A stretch of DNA of 26,330 bases, taken from a virus. The notes below the pieces were generated by a model. It ran no database searches. It was not told where the DNA came from and saw only the letters and a program-made list of their open reading frames with translations. A program made the position numbers and the translations under genes. The stretch is taken from IMG/VR virus record IMGVR_UViG_3300025853_000553, positions 1 through 26,330 of that record; one strand, given 5' to 3'. Numbering within the stretch: the first letter of the stretch is position 1; each line of letters begins with the position of its first letter. Below, one piece after another: positions 15,507 to 22,928 of this stretch.

Positions 15507-15917
15507 CTAAGATTTGTAACCACCACCAGCTTTCTTATATTCAGTTGCTAGTAGTTGAGCCTTACGAGCAGACCATTGACCCGGTGCGCCGCCTTTATTA
15601 CCAGCTTTAATCTTTTCAAATAAACGCTTACGCATAGTTGGCTTGGTATAATTACCTGCCTTATTGACAGTAGATTTAGGTTTGCCACCTGTAGAAAGAG
15701 ATCTTACATTCTTTCTTGTGTAAGATCCCTTTCCTTTTTTAGGCTTAACAATTTTAGGTTTAAATTTTCCATCCTTTAAACCTTTAGCTACAGGATTAGA
15801 TTTACCTGCAGAGGATAGTGCAATTGCTACCGCTTGCTTTTGAGGTCTGCCTTCTTTCTTTAGCTTTTTAATATTTTTGCTAATTACTTTGGCAGACCTA
15901 CCTTTTGTCAATGGCAT
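15507..15917 (-). CDS. Two-domain basic phage protein (DUF6496-like N-term, [13 protein letters not shown]-term)
   Basis: The 136-residue product joins two modules that I recall as separate small phage proteins. Residues 1-45 read [19 protein letters not shown], then [19 protein letters not shown], the pattern of DUF6496-type proteins. Residues about 80-136 contain [20 protein letters not shown], then [20 protein letters not shown] and a final KKAGGGYKS, a block often found as an independent short protein in cyanophages and environmental phages. A lysine/proline linker connects them ([18 protein letters not shown]). No function is established for either module. High charge and helical content make nucleic-acid binding plausible. 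The fusion places two common basic modules in one chain. The start has GGAAATCTACA upstream, a moderate ribosome site. Confidence 0.82.
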   Translation of the reverse strand: MPLTKGRSAKVISKNIKKLKKEGRPQKQAVAIALSSAGKSNPVAKGLKDGKFKPKIVKPKKGKGSYTRKNVRSLSTGGKPKSTVNKAGNYTKPTMRKRLFEKIKAGNKGGAPGQWSARKAQLLATEYKKAGGGYKS

Positions 15918-15928
15918 TGTAGATTTCC

Positions 15929-17206
15929 TTACCGCTTTGGTTTACGAGCCTTACCCCAACCACGCATTTGACGAGCAGGACCACTTTTAATGCTACCACC
16001 TTTGCTAAATTCCATAGGTCCAGAAAAAGTGTCTATTAATTTTTTACGTGGTCTTTTACCTCCGGGTTTTCTAGATTTAAAAATTGGAGGTCTTTTTTCA
16101 GGTGCAGGATATTTTACACCAGTTGGACCAATTCTAAATTTTCTTTCTCCAGTATATTGAGCATCTTTTTGTGGCGTGTCATATTTAGTTGTGTCATATT
16201 TATTTACAGTTGTGGTTTTTGGTTTTTTACCAATCTTACGACCATTACTGTAAGATTTCATTTTACCACCAGTCTTATTGTTTTTAGTTTTTGCAGCATC
16301 ACGTTTAAAACGAATTGCTTTAGCAGCAGCTAATTCTTTTTTAAGTGCATCCATGCCAAGTTCTTTTAATTTACCTTGAGTACCTGCCATAGCTGCCTTC
16401 GCTGCTTCTTTACCTGTACCACCATAATACTTCATCATAACGGCACGTTCTTCTGGACCGCCAACAAAAGTGCTTGCATTAATACCAAAGCCAGTATTAG
16501 CACCTTTATTAAAAGATGTTGGAACAGGAACTTTTGGTCTACCTGCTTCTGTATCAGAACCAGATACACGTGATGGTCCCATAGGTGGACCTTGTACTTT
16601 TGGTTTTCGTTTAGGCAAAATTGCTTTAGATTTACCCTTATCATCTTTACCAAGTGTACTAATACCTAGCATTGTTCCTGCTGTTACTCCTGCACCTGCT
16701 AGTGGTCCATAAGGAAAACCACGTGTACGTGTAGCAGTAGCACTAGGTTTAGCAGTAGCACTAGGTTTAGCAGTAGTTTTAGGTTTAGCTGTAGCACTAG
16801 GTTTAGTTGTTGGTTTAGGTTCCATAGTGGGTTTACCTGCACCAGTAGCAGTTTTTGGTTTAGCTGTAGTACTAGATTTTGGTTTAGCTGTAGTACTAGG
16901 TTTTGGTTTAGCTGTAGTACTAGGTTTAGTTGTTACTGTTGGTTTAGGTTTTGTAGTTCTAGCTTTATTGCGACCACGACCAATAGTACGTGTTACACCT
17001 GCTGCTAAGTCATCTGTTACTGTAGCAACAGGACGTGAAACAGTTTTTATAGCCCCTAAATTTTGATTTGTTACTGTAAGTGGTTTATCTCCTGCTTTAA
17101 CAGCAGAAGGTTTTACTCTTGTTGCACCAAAATTTTTAATTAAATCATCTGCAATTGATTTAGATGTTTTAATTAACATACCACCTAGTTTAATAAACTG
17201 ATTCAT
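15929..17206 (-). CDS. Lysine-rich protein with TKP repeats and GGSIK/RGWGKA tail
   Basis: The 425-residue product has several regions. The N-terminal part (residues 1-80) is mixed. Residues about 85-160 are a repeat of short Thr/Ala/Lys/Pro units such as STTAKPKP and SATAKP, resembling histone H1-like tails. Residues about 163-187 form a glycine-rich hydrophobic stretch ([20 protein letters not shown]) that could be a weak membrane or membrane-active segment. The middle has [20 protein letters not shown] followed by a helix ending [11 protein letters not shown]. The last 26 residues hold [20 protein letters not shown] followed by ARKPKR. The tail shares GGxIKS and RGxGKA with two other cassette proteins. 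Its ATG overlaps the preceding gene by four bases. The likely role is a DNA-associated virion or ejected protein, inferred from composition alone. Confidence 0.78.
   Translation of the reverse strand: MNQFIKLGGMLIKTSKSIADDLIKNFGATRVKPSAVKAGDKPLTVTNQNLGAIKTVSRPVATVTDDLAAGVTRTIGRGRNKARTTKPKPTVTTKPSTTAKPKPSTTAKPKSSTTAKPKTATGAGKPTMEPKPTTKPSATAKPKTTAKPSATAKPSATATRTRGFPYGPLAGAGVTAGTMLGISTLGKDDKGKSKAILPKRKPKVQGPPMGPSRVSGSDTEAGRPKVPVPTSFNKGANTGFGINASTFVGGPEERAVMMKYYGGTGKEAAKAAMAGTQGKLKELGMDALKKELAAAKAIRFKRDAAKTKNNKTGGKMKSYSNGRKIGKKPKTTTVNKYDTTKYDTPQKDAQYTGERKFRIGPTGVKYPAPEKRPPIFKSRKPGGKRPRKKLIDTFSGPMEFSKGGSIKSGPARQMRGWGKARKPKR
16720..16965 (-). repeat. Degenerate tandem repeat encoding Lys-Pro-Ser/Thr-Ala units
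   Basis: The plus strand shows repeated units such as GGTTTAGCTGTAGTACTA and GTAGCACTAGGTTTAGCA, including a 24-base unit repeated about three times near 16850-16925 (read on the minus strand it encodes STTAKPKP). A second cluster at 16730-16800 encodes SATAKP units. Copies differ by scattered substitutions. Slippage between copies could change protein length among relatives. Confidence 0.8.
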
Positions 17207-17457
17207 TGTTTTTTACCTTTCATTGCTTTACCATAACCACGTAAAGCTTTACCGCATCCTCGTGGTGATTTTTTATTTTTTGATACGGAGCCGCCTTCTT
17301 TAAATATACCCAAGTTCATTAGCTGTTCTCCTAATCCACCCAAAGCTAATCCAGCATCTGTATAAAGATCTGCCATCATGGGAATTTCAAGAATTGCTCC
17401 TGATCCAGCAAGTTTACCCATAAGTCCTTTTTTATTTTTAGATTTCTTTTTTGCCAT
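17203..17457 (-). CDS. Small basic protein with GGSV and RGCGKALRGYGKAMK tail
   Basis: The 84-residue product starts MAKKKSKNKKGLMGKLAG and has a short hydrophobic/helical centre (ILEIPMMADLYTDAGLALGG, then LGEQLMNLGIF). It ends with FKEGGSVSKNKKSPRGCGKA and then [13 protein letters not shown]. The tail SPRGCGKALRGYGKAMK is identical over 17 residues to the end of the 425-residue protein encoded just upstream, including a 19-base identical DNA stretch. The gene therefore looks like a minimal carrier of that tail. It starts by a TAATG overlap and ends with a four-base overlap into the next gene. No known fold is recognised. The pairing suggests partial gene duplication, or a tail shared through recombination. 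Confidence 0.8.
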   Translation of the reverse strand: MAKKKSKNKKGLMGKLAGSGAILEIPMMADLYTDAGLALGGLGEQLMNLGIFKEGGSVSKNKKSPRGCGKALRGYGKAMKGKKQ

Positions 17458-17505
17458 TATTTCATCGCCTTTCCGTAACCACGTAAAGCTTTACCACAAC
17501 CACGT
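17220..17505 (-). repeat. Duplicated 3'-terminal coding segment (RGCGKALRGYGKAMK tail)
   Basis: Two direct copies at about 17220-17262 and 17460-17505 encode the same 17-residue C-terminal tail of consecutive genes. The plus-strand stretch AACCACGTAAAGCTTTACC is identical at 17235-17253 and 17477-17495; flanking codons differ mostly synonymously. This can serve as a substrate for homologous exchange that deletes or adds the small gene between them. Confidence 0.82.
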
Positions 17506-18734
17506 GGAGAAGATTTTTTATTTGATTTAATTCTACCGCCTTTATTAAACAACTTACCTGTGCTTGGTATAAATCTAGCAGAAGGTGATGTGTATCTTTG
17601 CATAGATGTAGGAGATTTTTCAAATCCACCTTTACCTCTACCTTGTTTCTGTTCAATAATTTTTGTAGCAGACTTTTTAATTTGTCTAATTTTTTGTTTA
17701 GCCTGAGTTTTAGTAATCTTTTTATCTTCTAATTGTTTTTGAACCATATCAATTCGTTGACGAATTTCTTTACCAGCTTCTTTTGTTGCTTGTTTAGCAT
17801 CTACAAAAAAAGCTTTACTTAAAGATTCAGAAGCCTTTTTACGTTTACGAACCTCTTCAAGTGTAGTAGGTTCACCAGAACGCATAGCTTGTTTTAAACG
17901 TTGACCAAAGCTAGGTTTTTTAATACGCATTGGTCTAGGATCTGCAACTTTTGTTAAATCAACTTCTTTTGTAACTTTATTTCTCATTGCATTAGTAGCT
18001 TTTCCTGTTCCCATTTTTTCAGAAATCATAGAAGCAGGTGGTGAAAACCGTCCAGTTGTTTGAACTTTAGAACCATTTTTTGTTTTAACAATACGAGCCT
18101 GTCCACTTTCAATAAGTCTTCTAAGTTCTCTGCGTGAATAATCTTTAAGTTTTTCAGGAAGTTCAATCTTAGAAGGAAGTACAGTATCTGGCCCTTCTTC
18201 ATATGCACCCTTTGCAACTTGCGGTTGTTGCATTCTTCCAGTATAATCATCTCTTGCACCACGTCTACGTCCTTCAGCAGCTAACTCCTCTTTAGTCATT
18301 TGCTTTGGTTGTGGTGGAGTTTTTGTAGGAATACGACTTTCAATTATTTCTTTTGGCTTACGTCTTGCATCAATATCTTTAAGTTCTTTTAAAGTCATAT
18401 TTTTTAGATCTGCCATTTTTTTAATTCCGTATGCTTGACGGAATTTAGTAAGCAGATTATTACGTTCTTGCTTTTGTTTATCAGTCATTCCTGCAAGTGT
18501 TCCACGTGGAGTAGACTTTGCACGAGTTGCTGATGCACTTGTTTTACTTGGTGCAGGTTTTTTAGCAACAGGTGCTTTCTTCTTAGCACGTGTCTGTGAA
18601 GCCTTTTGTTGTTTGGTTAAACGTCCACGCTTTGGTGCAGCAGCTTTTTTTGCAACTTTAGGGGCAGCTTTTTTTGCAGCCTCACTAGCACCTTTCTTTA
18701 AAATTTTACCACCTACAATTGTAAAAAGTCCCAT
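17457..18734 (-). CDS. Large lysine-rich, histone-H1-like protein with GGRI and RGxGKA tail
   Basis: The 425-residue product has an Ala/Lys/Pro-rich N-terminus (residues about 12-75: KKGASEAAKKAAPKVAKKAA, then KKAPVAKKPAPSKTSA) much like histone H1 or bacterial H1-like C-terminal domains. Helical basic sequence follows (TDKQKQERNNLLTKFRQAYG, KLKDYSRRELRRLIESGQAR). A strongly charged helix near residues 305-355 includes EIRQRIDMVQKQLEDKKITK. The C-terminus is LFNKGGRIKSNKKSSPRGCG followed by KALRGYGKAMK. Likely properties are DNA binding and packaging with, or ejection alongside, the genome, inferred from composition. I see no enzyme motif. The start overlaps the stop of the adaptor gene by one base, so the protein is probably made together with head-tail connector components. 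Confidence 0.8.
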   Translation of the reverse strand: MGLFTIVGGKILKKGASEAAKKAAPKVAKKAAAPKRGRLTKQQKASQTRAKKKAPVAKKPAPSKTSASATRAKSTPRGTLAGMTDKQKQERNNLLTKFRQAYGIKKMADLKNMTLKELKDIDARRKPKEIIESRIPTKTPPQPKQMTKEELAAEGRRRGARDDYTGRMQQPQVAKGAYEEGPDTVLPSKIELPEKLKDYSRRELRRLIESGQARIVKTKNGSKVQTTGRFSPPASMISEKMGTGKATNAMRNKVTKEVDLTKVADPRPMRIKKPSFGQRLKQAMRSGEPTTLEEVRKRKKASESLSKAFFVDAKQATKEAGKEIRQRIDMVQKQLEDKKITKTQAKQKIRQIKKSATKIIEQKQGRGKGGFEKSPTSMQRYTSPSARFIPSTGKLFNKGGRIKSNKKSSPRGCGKALRGYGKAMK

Positions 18735-19408
18735 TAGTTTGCTCCCGGTATAACTGGATTATCTGCACCACCGGGACTTGTAGCAGCTTCCATATCGTCC
18801 CTTCTAGTGCGTCTTGCTTGGTTACGTAATGATTCAACTGCTGCTTGATAGCGTTGTTCAAACAGTTGACTTGCTTGGTAGTCTTTCATAAATACCATTG
18901 CTTCTACCATAGACGCATTAAACAAAGCATCATAACAATAGTCAGAAAAATAATTATTAGGTGTTGCTGATGTAAGAGCAACTGGTTTAGCTACATATGC
19001 AATTTCACCATTCAATGTAGATACAGGTGTAGGAGCAATAATAACTGTAGTATTATCACGTCTACCATAATATACTGGTGTACCTGTGCTTGCGCTTACA
19101 GGCCAGTAATCTTTAATGTACTCATCAGTACGTTGTAATAGGTGAATACGTGTTGGATCAGTTGTACTTGTTGCAGAAGTAGTAATATTAAAATTCTTTA
19201 CTATACGTGTACCTGATACTAAAGTAATACGATTGTTATCTGCAGATACAGCGACTGACGTATAAGTTACAAGACCATAGTCGTCTAGTACCCTTGTCAG
19301 ACGTTCCTCTGCTCGATTTACAATTTTTGGAATATATGCTAAGAACTCTGCGCCATCATTTTCAGTAGCACCGATTAAGTCCTCAACCAGATAAGTATAA
19401 TTAGCCAT
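18734..19408 (-). CDS. Head-tail adaptor-like protein
   Basis: The 224-residue product starts MANYTYLVEDLIGATENDGA, with FLAYIPKIVNRAEERLTRVL shortly after. A beta-rich middle follows (NRITLVSGTRIVKNFNI, PVYYGRRDNTTVIIAPTP, GEIAYVAKPVALTS), then C-terminal helices (YCYDALFNASMVEAMVFMKD, EQRYQAAVESLRNQARRTRR). Helix-beta-helix proteins of about 220 residues with 'P.IV..AE.R..R.L' near the start and a '...L..A.L.EA..F.KD......E.RY..A...L' ending are the phage adaptor family next to major capsid genes in podoviruses. I recall this pattern; it is not searched. The product would form a ring under the portal. The start overlaps the previous gene by eight bases. The window also has a gp4-like connector (12903-13574). 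Confidence 0.82.
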   Translation of the reverse strand: MANYTYLVEDLIGATENDGAEFLAYIPKIVNRAEERLTRVLDDYGLVTYTSVAVSADNNRITLVSGTRIVKNFNITTSATSTTDPTRIHLLQRTDEYIKDYWPVSASTGTPVYYGRRDNTTVIIAPTPVSTLNGEIAYVAKPVALTSATPNNYFSDYCYDALFNASMVEAMVFMKDYQASQLFEQRYQAAVESLRNQARRTRRDDMEAATSPGGADNPVIPGAN

Positions 19409-19706
19409 AATAAATTGTCACAGTAGCTGCTGATGTAGGAGCAGAAACTTTTACAGAACCGACCATGCGAACACCAAAGTCTGGGATCATTACGTCACCT
19501 GCATCGTTTGCAGTTGTTCCTACAAATTTAATATTGCTTCCACGTGCATTACCATACTCATCGGTTTCAGAACCTGTAATGGTAAATGTACCAACGCCTG
19601 AAAATGTTAGACCTTTAATACGAGTATTTGAAATTGTTGTGCTTGTAATTGAATCTACAAATGCACCACTGCCTACTTGATGAGCAGTTCTAATATTACT
19701 TGCCAT
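19401..19706 (-). CDS. Small structural-type protein, first gene after the capsid terminator
   Basis: The 101-residue product begins MASNIRTAHQVGSGAFVDSI and is low in charge and rich in Thr, Ser, Gly and Val with alternating beta-type stretches (LTFSGVGTFTITG, GDVMIPDFGVRMVGSVKVSA, AATVTIYYG). This composition suits a small beta domain of the virion, such as a decoration or head-completion protein, but I do not recognise a named family. It is the first gene after the terminator and promoter candidate that separate it from the capsid gene. Its ATG at 19706 is preceded by AGGTGACGTGAT, giving a plausible ribosome site. It overlaps the adaptor gene by eight bases. Confidence 0.72.
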   Translation of the reverse strand: MASNIRTAHQVGSGAFVDSITSTTISNTRIKGLTFSGVGTFTITGSETDEYGNARGSNIKFVGTTANDAGDVMIPDFGVRMVGSVKVSAPTSAATVTIYYG

Positions 19707-19755
19707 ATCACGTCACCTATATTTGTTAATTAGTTAGTTGTGGTTCGTTACCTAT

Positions 19756-19783
19756 ATTATACACAAAAAAGGAGAAGGATCAA
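19756..19783 (-). promoter_or_regulatory. Candidate sigma70-type promoter overlapping the capsid terminator
   Basis: On the minus strand a perfect TATAAT (19761-19756) lies 16 bases downstream of TTGATC (19783-19778; four of six matches to TTGACA). The -35 element sits in the descending arm of the terminator hairpin and the spacer includes the T-tract, so termination of the head transcript and initiation of the tail transcript would share DNA. The leader before the ATG at 19706 is about 40-45 bases. The sequence match is seen; the function is inferred. Confidence 0.55.
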
Positions 19784-19795
19784 AGACCCTTCCCC
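19765..19795 (-). terminator. Intrinsic terminator after the major capsid gene
   Basis: Read on the minus strand, an 11-base-pair stem (GGGGAAGGGTC pairing with GATCCTTCTCC, with two G-U pairs) closes a three-base loop (TTT) and is followed at once by six T residues (19770-19765). It lies about 30 bases after the capsid stop codon. This is a textbook Rho-independent terminator and the only strong one I found in the window. Confidence 0.9.
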
Positions 19796-19824
19796 TACTT
19801 TTTTCAGATTAATTTAAATTAACC

Positions 19825-20757
19825 TTATGCACCGTCTGAGCCGTAGAACCCACGCCAGTCTGACCAACCGAAGCTGTAACGTTCACGAGCCTTAAACCGC
19901 AGGTTGCCAGTATCGAAATCTGGTTCCATTTTGGTTTGAAGCGGCGCACGTACAAACATCTTTGTACCGTTTGGACAATCAGTTTTGATAAACCAAGCGT
20001 CAGTGTCTGTGAAGCGGCGGTTTACGTAGAAGCCACCGGGAACCAGACCCTGATTACGGATTGAGTTGATGTCATTAACTTGCGTGATACCATCTGTACC
20101 GAAGGTAGCAGTAGCAGTTGACAGTGTGCTGTTCAGGATCTGATCAGCAGTAAATGCGAGGTCTGATGGAATGTGCAAAGACTTAGCTTGCAGACCAATC
20201 AGAATACCACGGTCATCTTTTGCTTTTGAGATCTGAATCAGTGCAGCTTCCAAAGATGATTCTGCAAGATCAGAAGCACCAATGTAGTTTGACTGATTAC
20301 CAGCAGAAGCTGTTGGGTGAGAAGCAGAGAACAGTGCTACGCCATCGCCACCAACGTAAGCTGCGCTGAAGCCGTTGTTAAATACGTCAGCAGCTTTAAC
20401 TTGCTTGGTGTTCGCCATAGCACGTGCCAAACCTCTTGCACGAAGTTTTGCAAATGTGTCATAGAGGTTATCTTCCATAGCCTCTTCTGTCACTGCAAAT
20501 GCAAGTGCAATGGTTTCATGTGTATAGCGTGAAGTGTAGCTTTCCTGTGCATCGTCATAAGTAACGGCTGAACCTTCACCTTTAACAGGTGCAGTACCGA
20601 AACCTGTGAACAATACTTCTTCTTCAAACGCACGATCTGAATTTTCAGTTTCAAAAAGCGGTGCGTGTTCGTCAGCAACTTCCCCATATTCCATACCGAA
20701 TACGGCATTAAGACCGGGGAGAAGCTCTTTTGCAATACTTGCTCTATTAATAGCCAT
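19825..20757 (-). CDS. Major capsid protein (Mu gpT-like HK97 fold)
   Basis: The 310-residue product begins MAINRASIAKELLPGLNAVF and contains VADEHAPLFETENSDRAFEE near residue 30, EAMEDNLYDTFAKLRARGLA near 90-110 and VFNNGFSAAYVGGDGVALFS near 124-143, then a HPTASAG motif. The C-terminal part has LHIPSDLAFTADQILNS, TDAWFIKTDCPNGTKMFVRA and ARERYSFGWSDWRGFYG. The order N-arm, long helix, 'FN..F....DG.ALFS..HP' and a C-terminal 'R.RYSFGW.D.RG.YG' matches major head subunits of the Mu gpT-like HK97-fold group. Its place after scaffold-type and decoration-type genes and before a strong terminator agrees. It assembles the icosahedral shell. The start has GGGAGATTAAAG upstream, a good ribosome site. 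Confidence 0.93.
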   Translation of the reverse strand: MAINRASIAKELLPGLNAVFGMEYGEVADEHAPLFETENSDRAFEEEVLFTGFGTAPVKGEGSAVTYDDAQESYTSRYTHETIALAFAVTEEAMEDNLYDTFAKLRARGLARAMANTKQVKAADVFNNGFSAAYVGGDGVALFSASHPTASAGNQSNYIGASDLAESSLEAALIQISKAKDDRGILIGLQAKSLHIPSDLAFTADQILNSTLSTATATFGTDGITQVNDINSIRNQGLVPGGFYVNRRFTDTDAWFIKTDCPNGTKMFVRAPLQTKMEPDFDTGNLRFKARERYSFGWSDWRGFYGSDGA

Positions 20758-20773
20758 TCTTTAATCTCCCTTA

Positions 20774-21388
20774 TTAACCTAATAGGTATGCAGTAATGGT
20801 TGCAGGGGCAGAAACAGCAGCAGTCAAGAAGTTATCTGTATGCTGAATGAGTTGTACATTCAACTTCAAATAAGCGTTCTCAGCAGCTACAGCCACATCG
20901 TTGCCCGGTTCATCAACTGAATCCAATGTGCGACACATTGCGATACCAGTTGTACGAGTTGCAGCCTCTACACCGTGACCAGACATACCAGTAAAGGTTG
21001 AGCCTGTTCCAAGTGTTACAGCAAAGTTTTGTGAGCCGTGTAGGTCACCAGCAGTTACAGATGCATCTGCTTGTACTTCAAACACGGTACGTGAATCGTC
21101 AGCAACGATAGCTACAGCATTAGTAGCTGATGTTCCAGAAGGCCAGTACTTGCTGAACTTCTGCTCACCGTTAGCTTCGTAACGGCAACCCATAAATACG
21201 CCCTGAACGATTTCAGTTACTGTCGTAATAACTTCCAAATTCCCTGCATTGATACGGACAAGATCGCCTGTAAAAATATTAGCAGCGTAGGCTGAAGCAA
21301 TAGGATACTCATTAGTACCTGTGCTGTTTGAGCCACTACCACGTTTACGAGAAGGTCGGAAGCCTGACAATGCTTTAGTTGCAGTCAT
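20774..21388 (-). CDS. Putative head decoration protein
   Basis: The 204-residue product begins MTATKALSGFRPSRKRGSGS, then NSTGTNEYPIASAYAANIFT and GDLVRINAGNLEVITTVTEI. The middle shows VQGVFMGCRYEANGEQKFSK, YWPSGTSATNAVAIVADDSR and VFEVQADASVTAGDLHGSQN. It is mainly beta-type with few charges. Proteins of this style encoded immediately before the major capsid gene are common in marine podovirus genomes and probably sit on the capsid surface, like lambda gpD or P22-type decoration proteins, with no proven homology. The 'IFTGDLVRI' segment resembles small beta-barrel decoration domains. The ribosome site is AAAGGGAGAAATAAA upstream of the ATG. The next gene, for the coat protein, starts after 16 bases. 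Confidence 0.75.
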   Translation of the reverse strand: MTATKALSGFRPSRKRGSGSNSTGTNEYPIASAYAANIFTGDLVRINAGNLEVITTVTEIVQGVFMGCRYEANGEQKFSKYWPSGTSATNAVAIVADDSRTVFEVQADASVTAGDLHGSQNFAVTLGTGSTFTGMSGHGVEAATRTTGIAMCRTLDSVDEPGNDVAVAAENAYLKLNVQLIQHTDNFLTAAVSAPATITAYLLG

Positions 21389-21447
21389 TTTATTTCTCCC
21401 TTTTTAAAATTGCACACCAAGAAAAAAGTTCCGACCATTAGTTTCAA

Positions 21448-21942
21448 TTAATCTTGAAATCTAGGTGATCGACCCCTTGTAACTTGGGTCTTACTATTAT
21501 TACGAATTGGCATTCTTGAATCACTTGAGTTCATAAGTTGAGCATTAACAGCTTCAACCATTTCACGACTTTGATTCTCAAAATACCTTTGTCGGCTTTT
21601 AGCTTTTGCTAAAGGTATTTTAGCCAAGGCCAAATCTCCACGACAGATTGTACCTTCATACCGACCACTGTCCTTCACGATGGACGAATGCATTAGTTCG
21701 GGAACTTCATCTACAGAAACAAACTGCCAACCTTCTTGGAGTTTCTTTCCGATATTTTTGTAATCGTCTTGACCACGGCTAGTAATGCGGATCCAACGTA
21801 ACTTTAAACCTTGATCAGCAAAACGATTTTCTACATCCTCTGGAATATCTAATAGATTTGGTTCTCTATATTCGTATTCCATTTCCCTAGAATTAAGTTC
21901 ACGAGACTCTGCACTACGTGATGTTGTTGTATTACGTGCCAT
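21448..21942 (-). CDS. Conserved head-module protein of unknown function
   Basis: The 164-residue product has a charged N-terminus (SRSAESRELNSREMEYEYRE), then a compact domain: KLRWIRITSRGQDDYKNIGK, KLQEGWQFVSVDEVPELM, RYEGTICRGDLALAKIPLAK and SRQRYFENQSREMVEAVN. The basic tail is disordered-looking (QVTRGRSPRFQD). 'R....G..D..NI..K..EGW.FV..DE.PE' with 'GDL.LA..P' is a recurrent protein between scaffold and capsid genes in marine phages, as I recall, with no assigned role. The context suggests a head assembly or minor capsid function, such as a second scaffold or head-vertex component. The start has GGAGGTAAACTAA upstream, a strong ribosome site. A 59-base spacer separates it from the decoration-type gene and holds only the next ribosome site. 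Confidence 0.75.
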   Translation of the reverse strand: MARNTTTSRSAESRELNSREMEYEYREPNLLDIPEDVENRFADQGLKLRWIRITSRGQDDYKNIGKKLQEGWQFVSVDEVPELMHSSIVKDSGRYEGTICRGDLALAKIPLAKAKSRQRYFENQSREMVEAVNAQLMNSSDSRMPIRNNSKTQVTRGRSPRFQD

Positions 21943-21962
21943 TTTAGTTTACCTCCACGCTA

Positions 21963-22928
21963 TTAATTACCATAAACAGAAGTGTACTCACCATCGGATC
22001 GTTCCACTTTTAGTTTTTCTGCGGCGTATTGTTCAAGTGGTATACCCCATTTTTCAGCAAGACGAATATCTTCTTTTGAAAGTTTTACTTTCTTGCTATT
22101 AGATGAAGAGGTTGAAGTGCGTGATGCTCCACCAACCACTTGAGCAGGTGATGACGTTTCCTGCGTCCGTTGTGTTACAGGTGCTTCACCAAAACGTTCT
22201 GGAAATCGTTGCCGAAGTCTAGAATCAATCTCTTGGTAAAAATCTGTATCTGAAGGATCAAAGCCTTCTCCTTTTAGTTCATTGTCAATTTCCAATGCTA
22301 ATGTAGTCATTACGGAATCTTGACCAAACCAAGGATTTCTACCTGCCCATTCAACTGCCAAACGATCATACTGTGCGGCTTCTTGTTGAATAGATCTTTC
22401 AGTTTGTTGAACAGCTTGCTGCTGAGACATTGTAAACTGCTGTTTATTTATCTGAAGCATTGATGCATCGTTTTGCGCCCGACTTAAATGTTCCTGCGCT
22501 TCTACAATGCGGTCCGTATCACCTGATTCCAAAGCTTGACGATAAGCTTGTTTAGCAATATCAATACGGTTATTAATGCTTGCTTCTGATGTTTCAAAAT
22601 TCTTTTCAACAGAAGTTTCAATTTCTTTTTGCTTATTCTTTAATTGATCTTCAAGTTCTTTTTGACGAGCAATTAATTCAGCAATTTGTTCTTCACGTTC
22701 TTTTTTCTGACGTACTAATTGACGAATACGCTTTTGTGCGCCAGACTGTTGTTGTTCTTCCTGATCAGGCTTCTGATCTTCTACAGCTTCTGCTTGTGCT
22801 TCAGCTACCCTTTCTTGTTGAGTTTCAACTTCTGGTTGTTCTTCTTCACCTTCAATTTCAAACTCTACACGTTCTTCCTCTTTTTCGGCTTTGGAAGTAT
22901 CTACCGTTGTCCAGTCATTATCTGACAT
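21963..22928 (-). CDS. Probable capsid scaffolding protein
   Basis: The 321-residue product has a very acidic N-terminus (residues 14-60, rich in Glu and Gln) and a long charged coiled coil at about 62-185 (RIRQLVRQKKEREEQIAELI, KQKEIETSVEKNFETSEASI). A conserved compact part lies at about 190-245 with WAGRNPWFGQDSVMTTLALE, then DPSDTDFYQEIDSRLRQRFP. The tail holds a Ser/Thr linker and a basic/helical end (KKVKLSKEDIRLAEKWGIPL). This acidic plus coiled coil plus 'NPWFG.D..MT..AL' layout between portal and coat genes is typical of podovirus scaffolding proteins in environmental phages. Scaffolds nucleate coat assembly and leave before or during packaging. The start has AAAGGAGAAATATAA upstream. 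A promoter-like sequence precedes it. Confidence 0.87.
   Translation of the reverse strand: MSDNDWTTVDTSKAEKEEERVEFEIEGEEEQPEVETQQERVAEAQAEAVEDQKPDQEEQQQSGAQKRIRQLVRQKKEREEQIAELIARQKELEDQLKNKQKEIETSVEKNFETSEASINNRIDIAKQAYRQALESGDTDRIVEAQEHLSRAQNDASMLQINKQQFTMSQQQAVQQTERSIQQEAAQYDRLAVEWAGRNPWFGQDSVMTTLALEIDNELKGEGFDPSDTDFYQEIDSRLRQRFPERFGEAPVTQRTQETSSPAQVVGGASRTSTSSSNSKKVKLSKEDIRLAEKWGIPLEQYAAEKLKVERSDGEYTSVYGN

Noticed and set aside
16720-16965. Repeat cluster considered as a CRISPR array or non-coding repeat
   Set aside because: Units are short, degenerate and in frame with a protein repeat; there are no unique spacers of constant length.
15929-18734. Equal length (425 residues) of two basic proteins as evidence of paralogy
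   Set aside because: Apart from the C-terminal tails and general Lys/Pro composition I see no collinear similarity between their bodies; equal length is probably coincidence.
21389-21447. Possible terminator in the 59-base spacer before the decoration-type gene
   Set aside because: There is an A/T-rich run but no stable GC-containing hairpin next to it; the spacer mainly holds a ribosome site.
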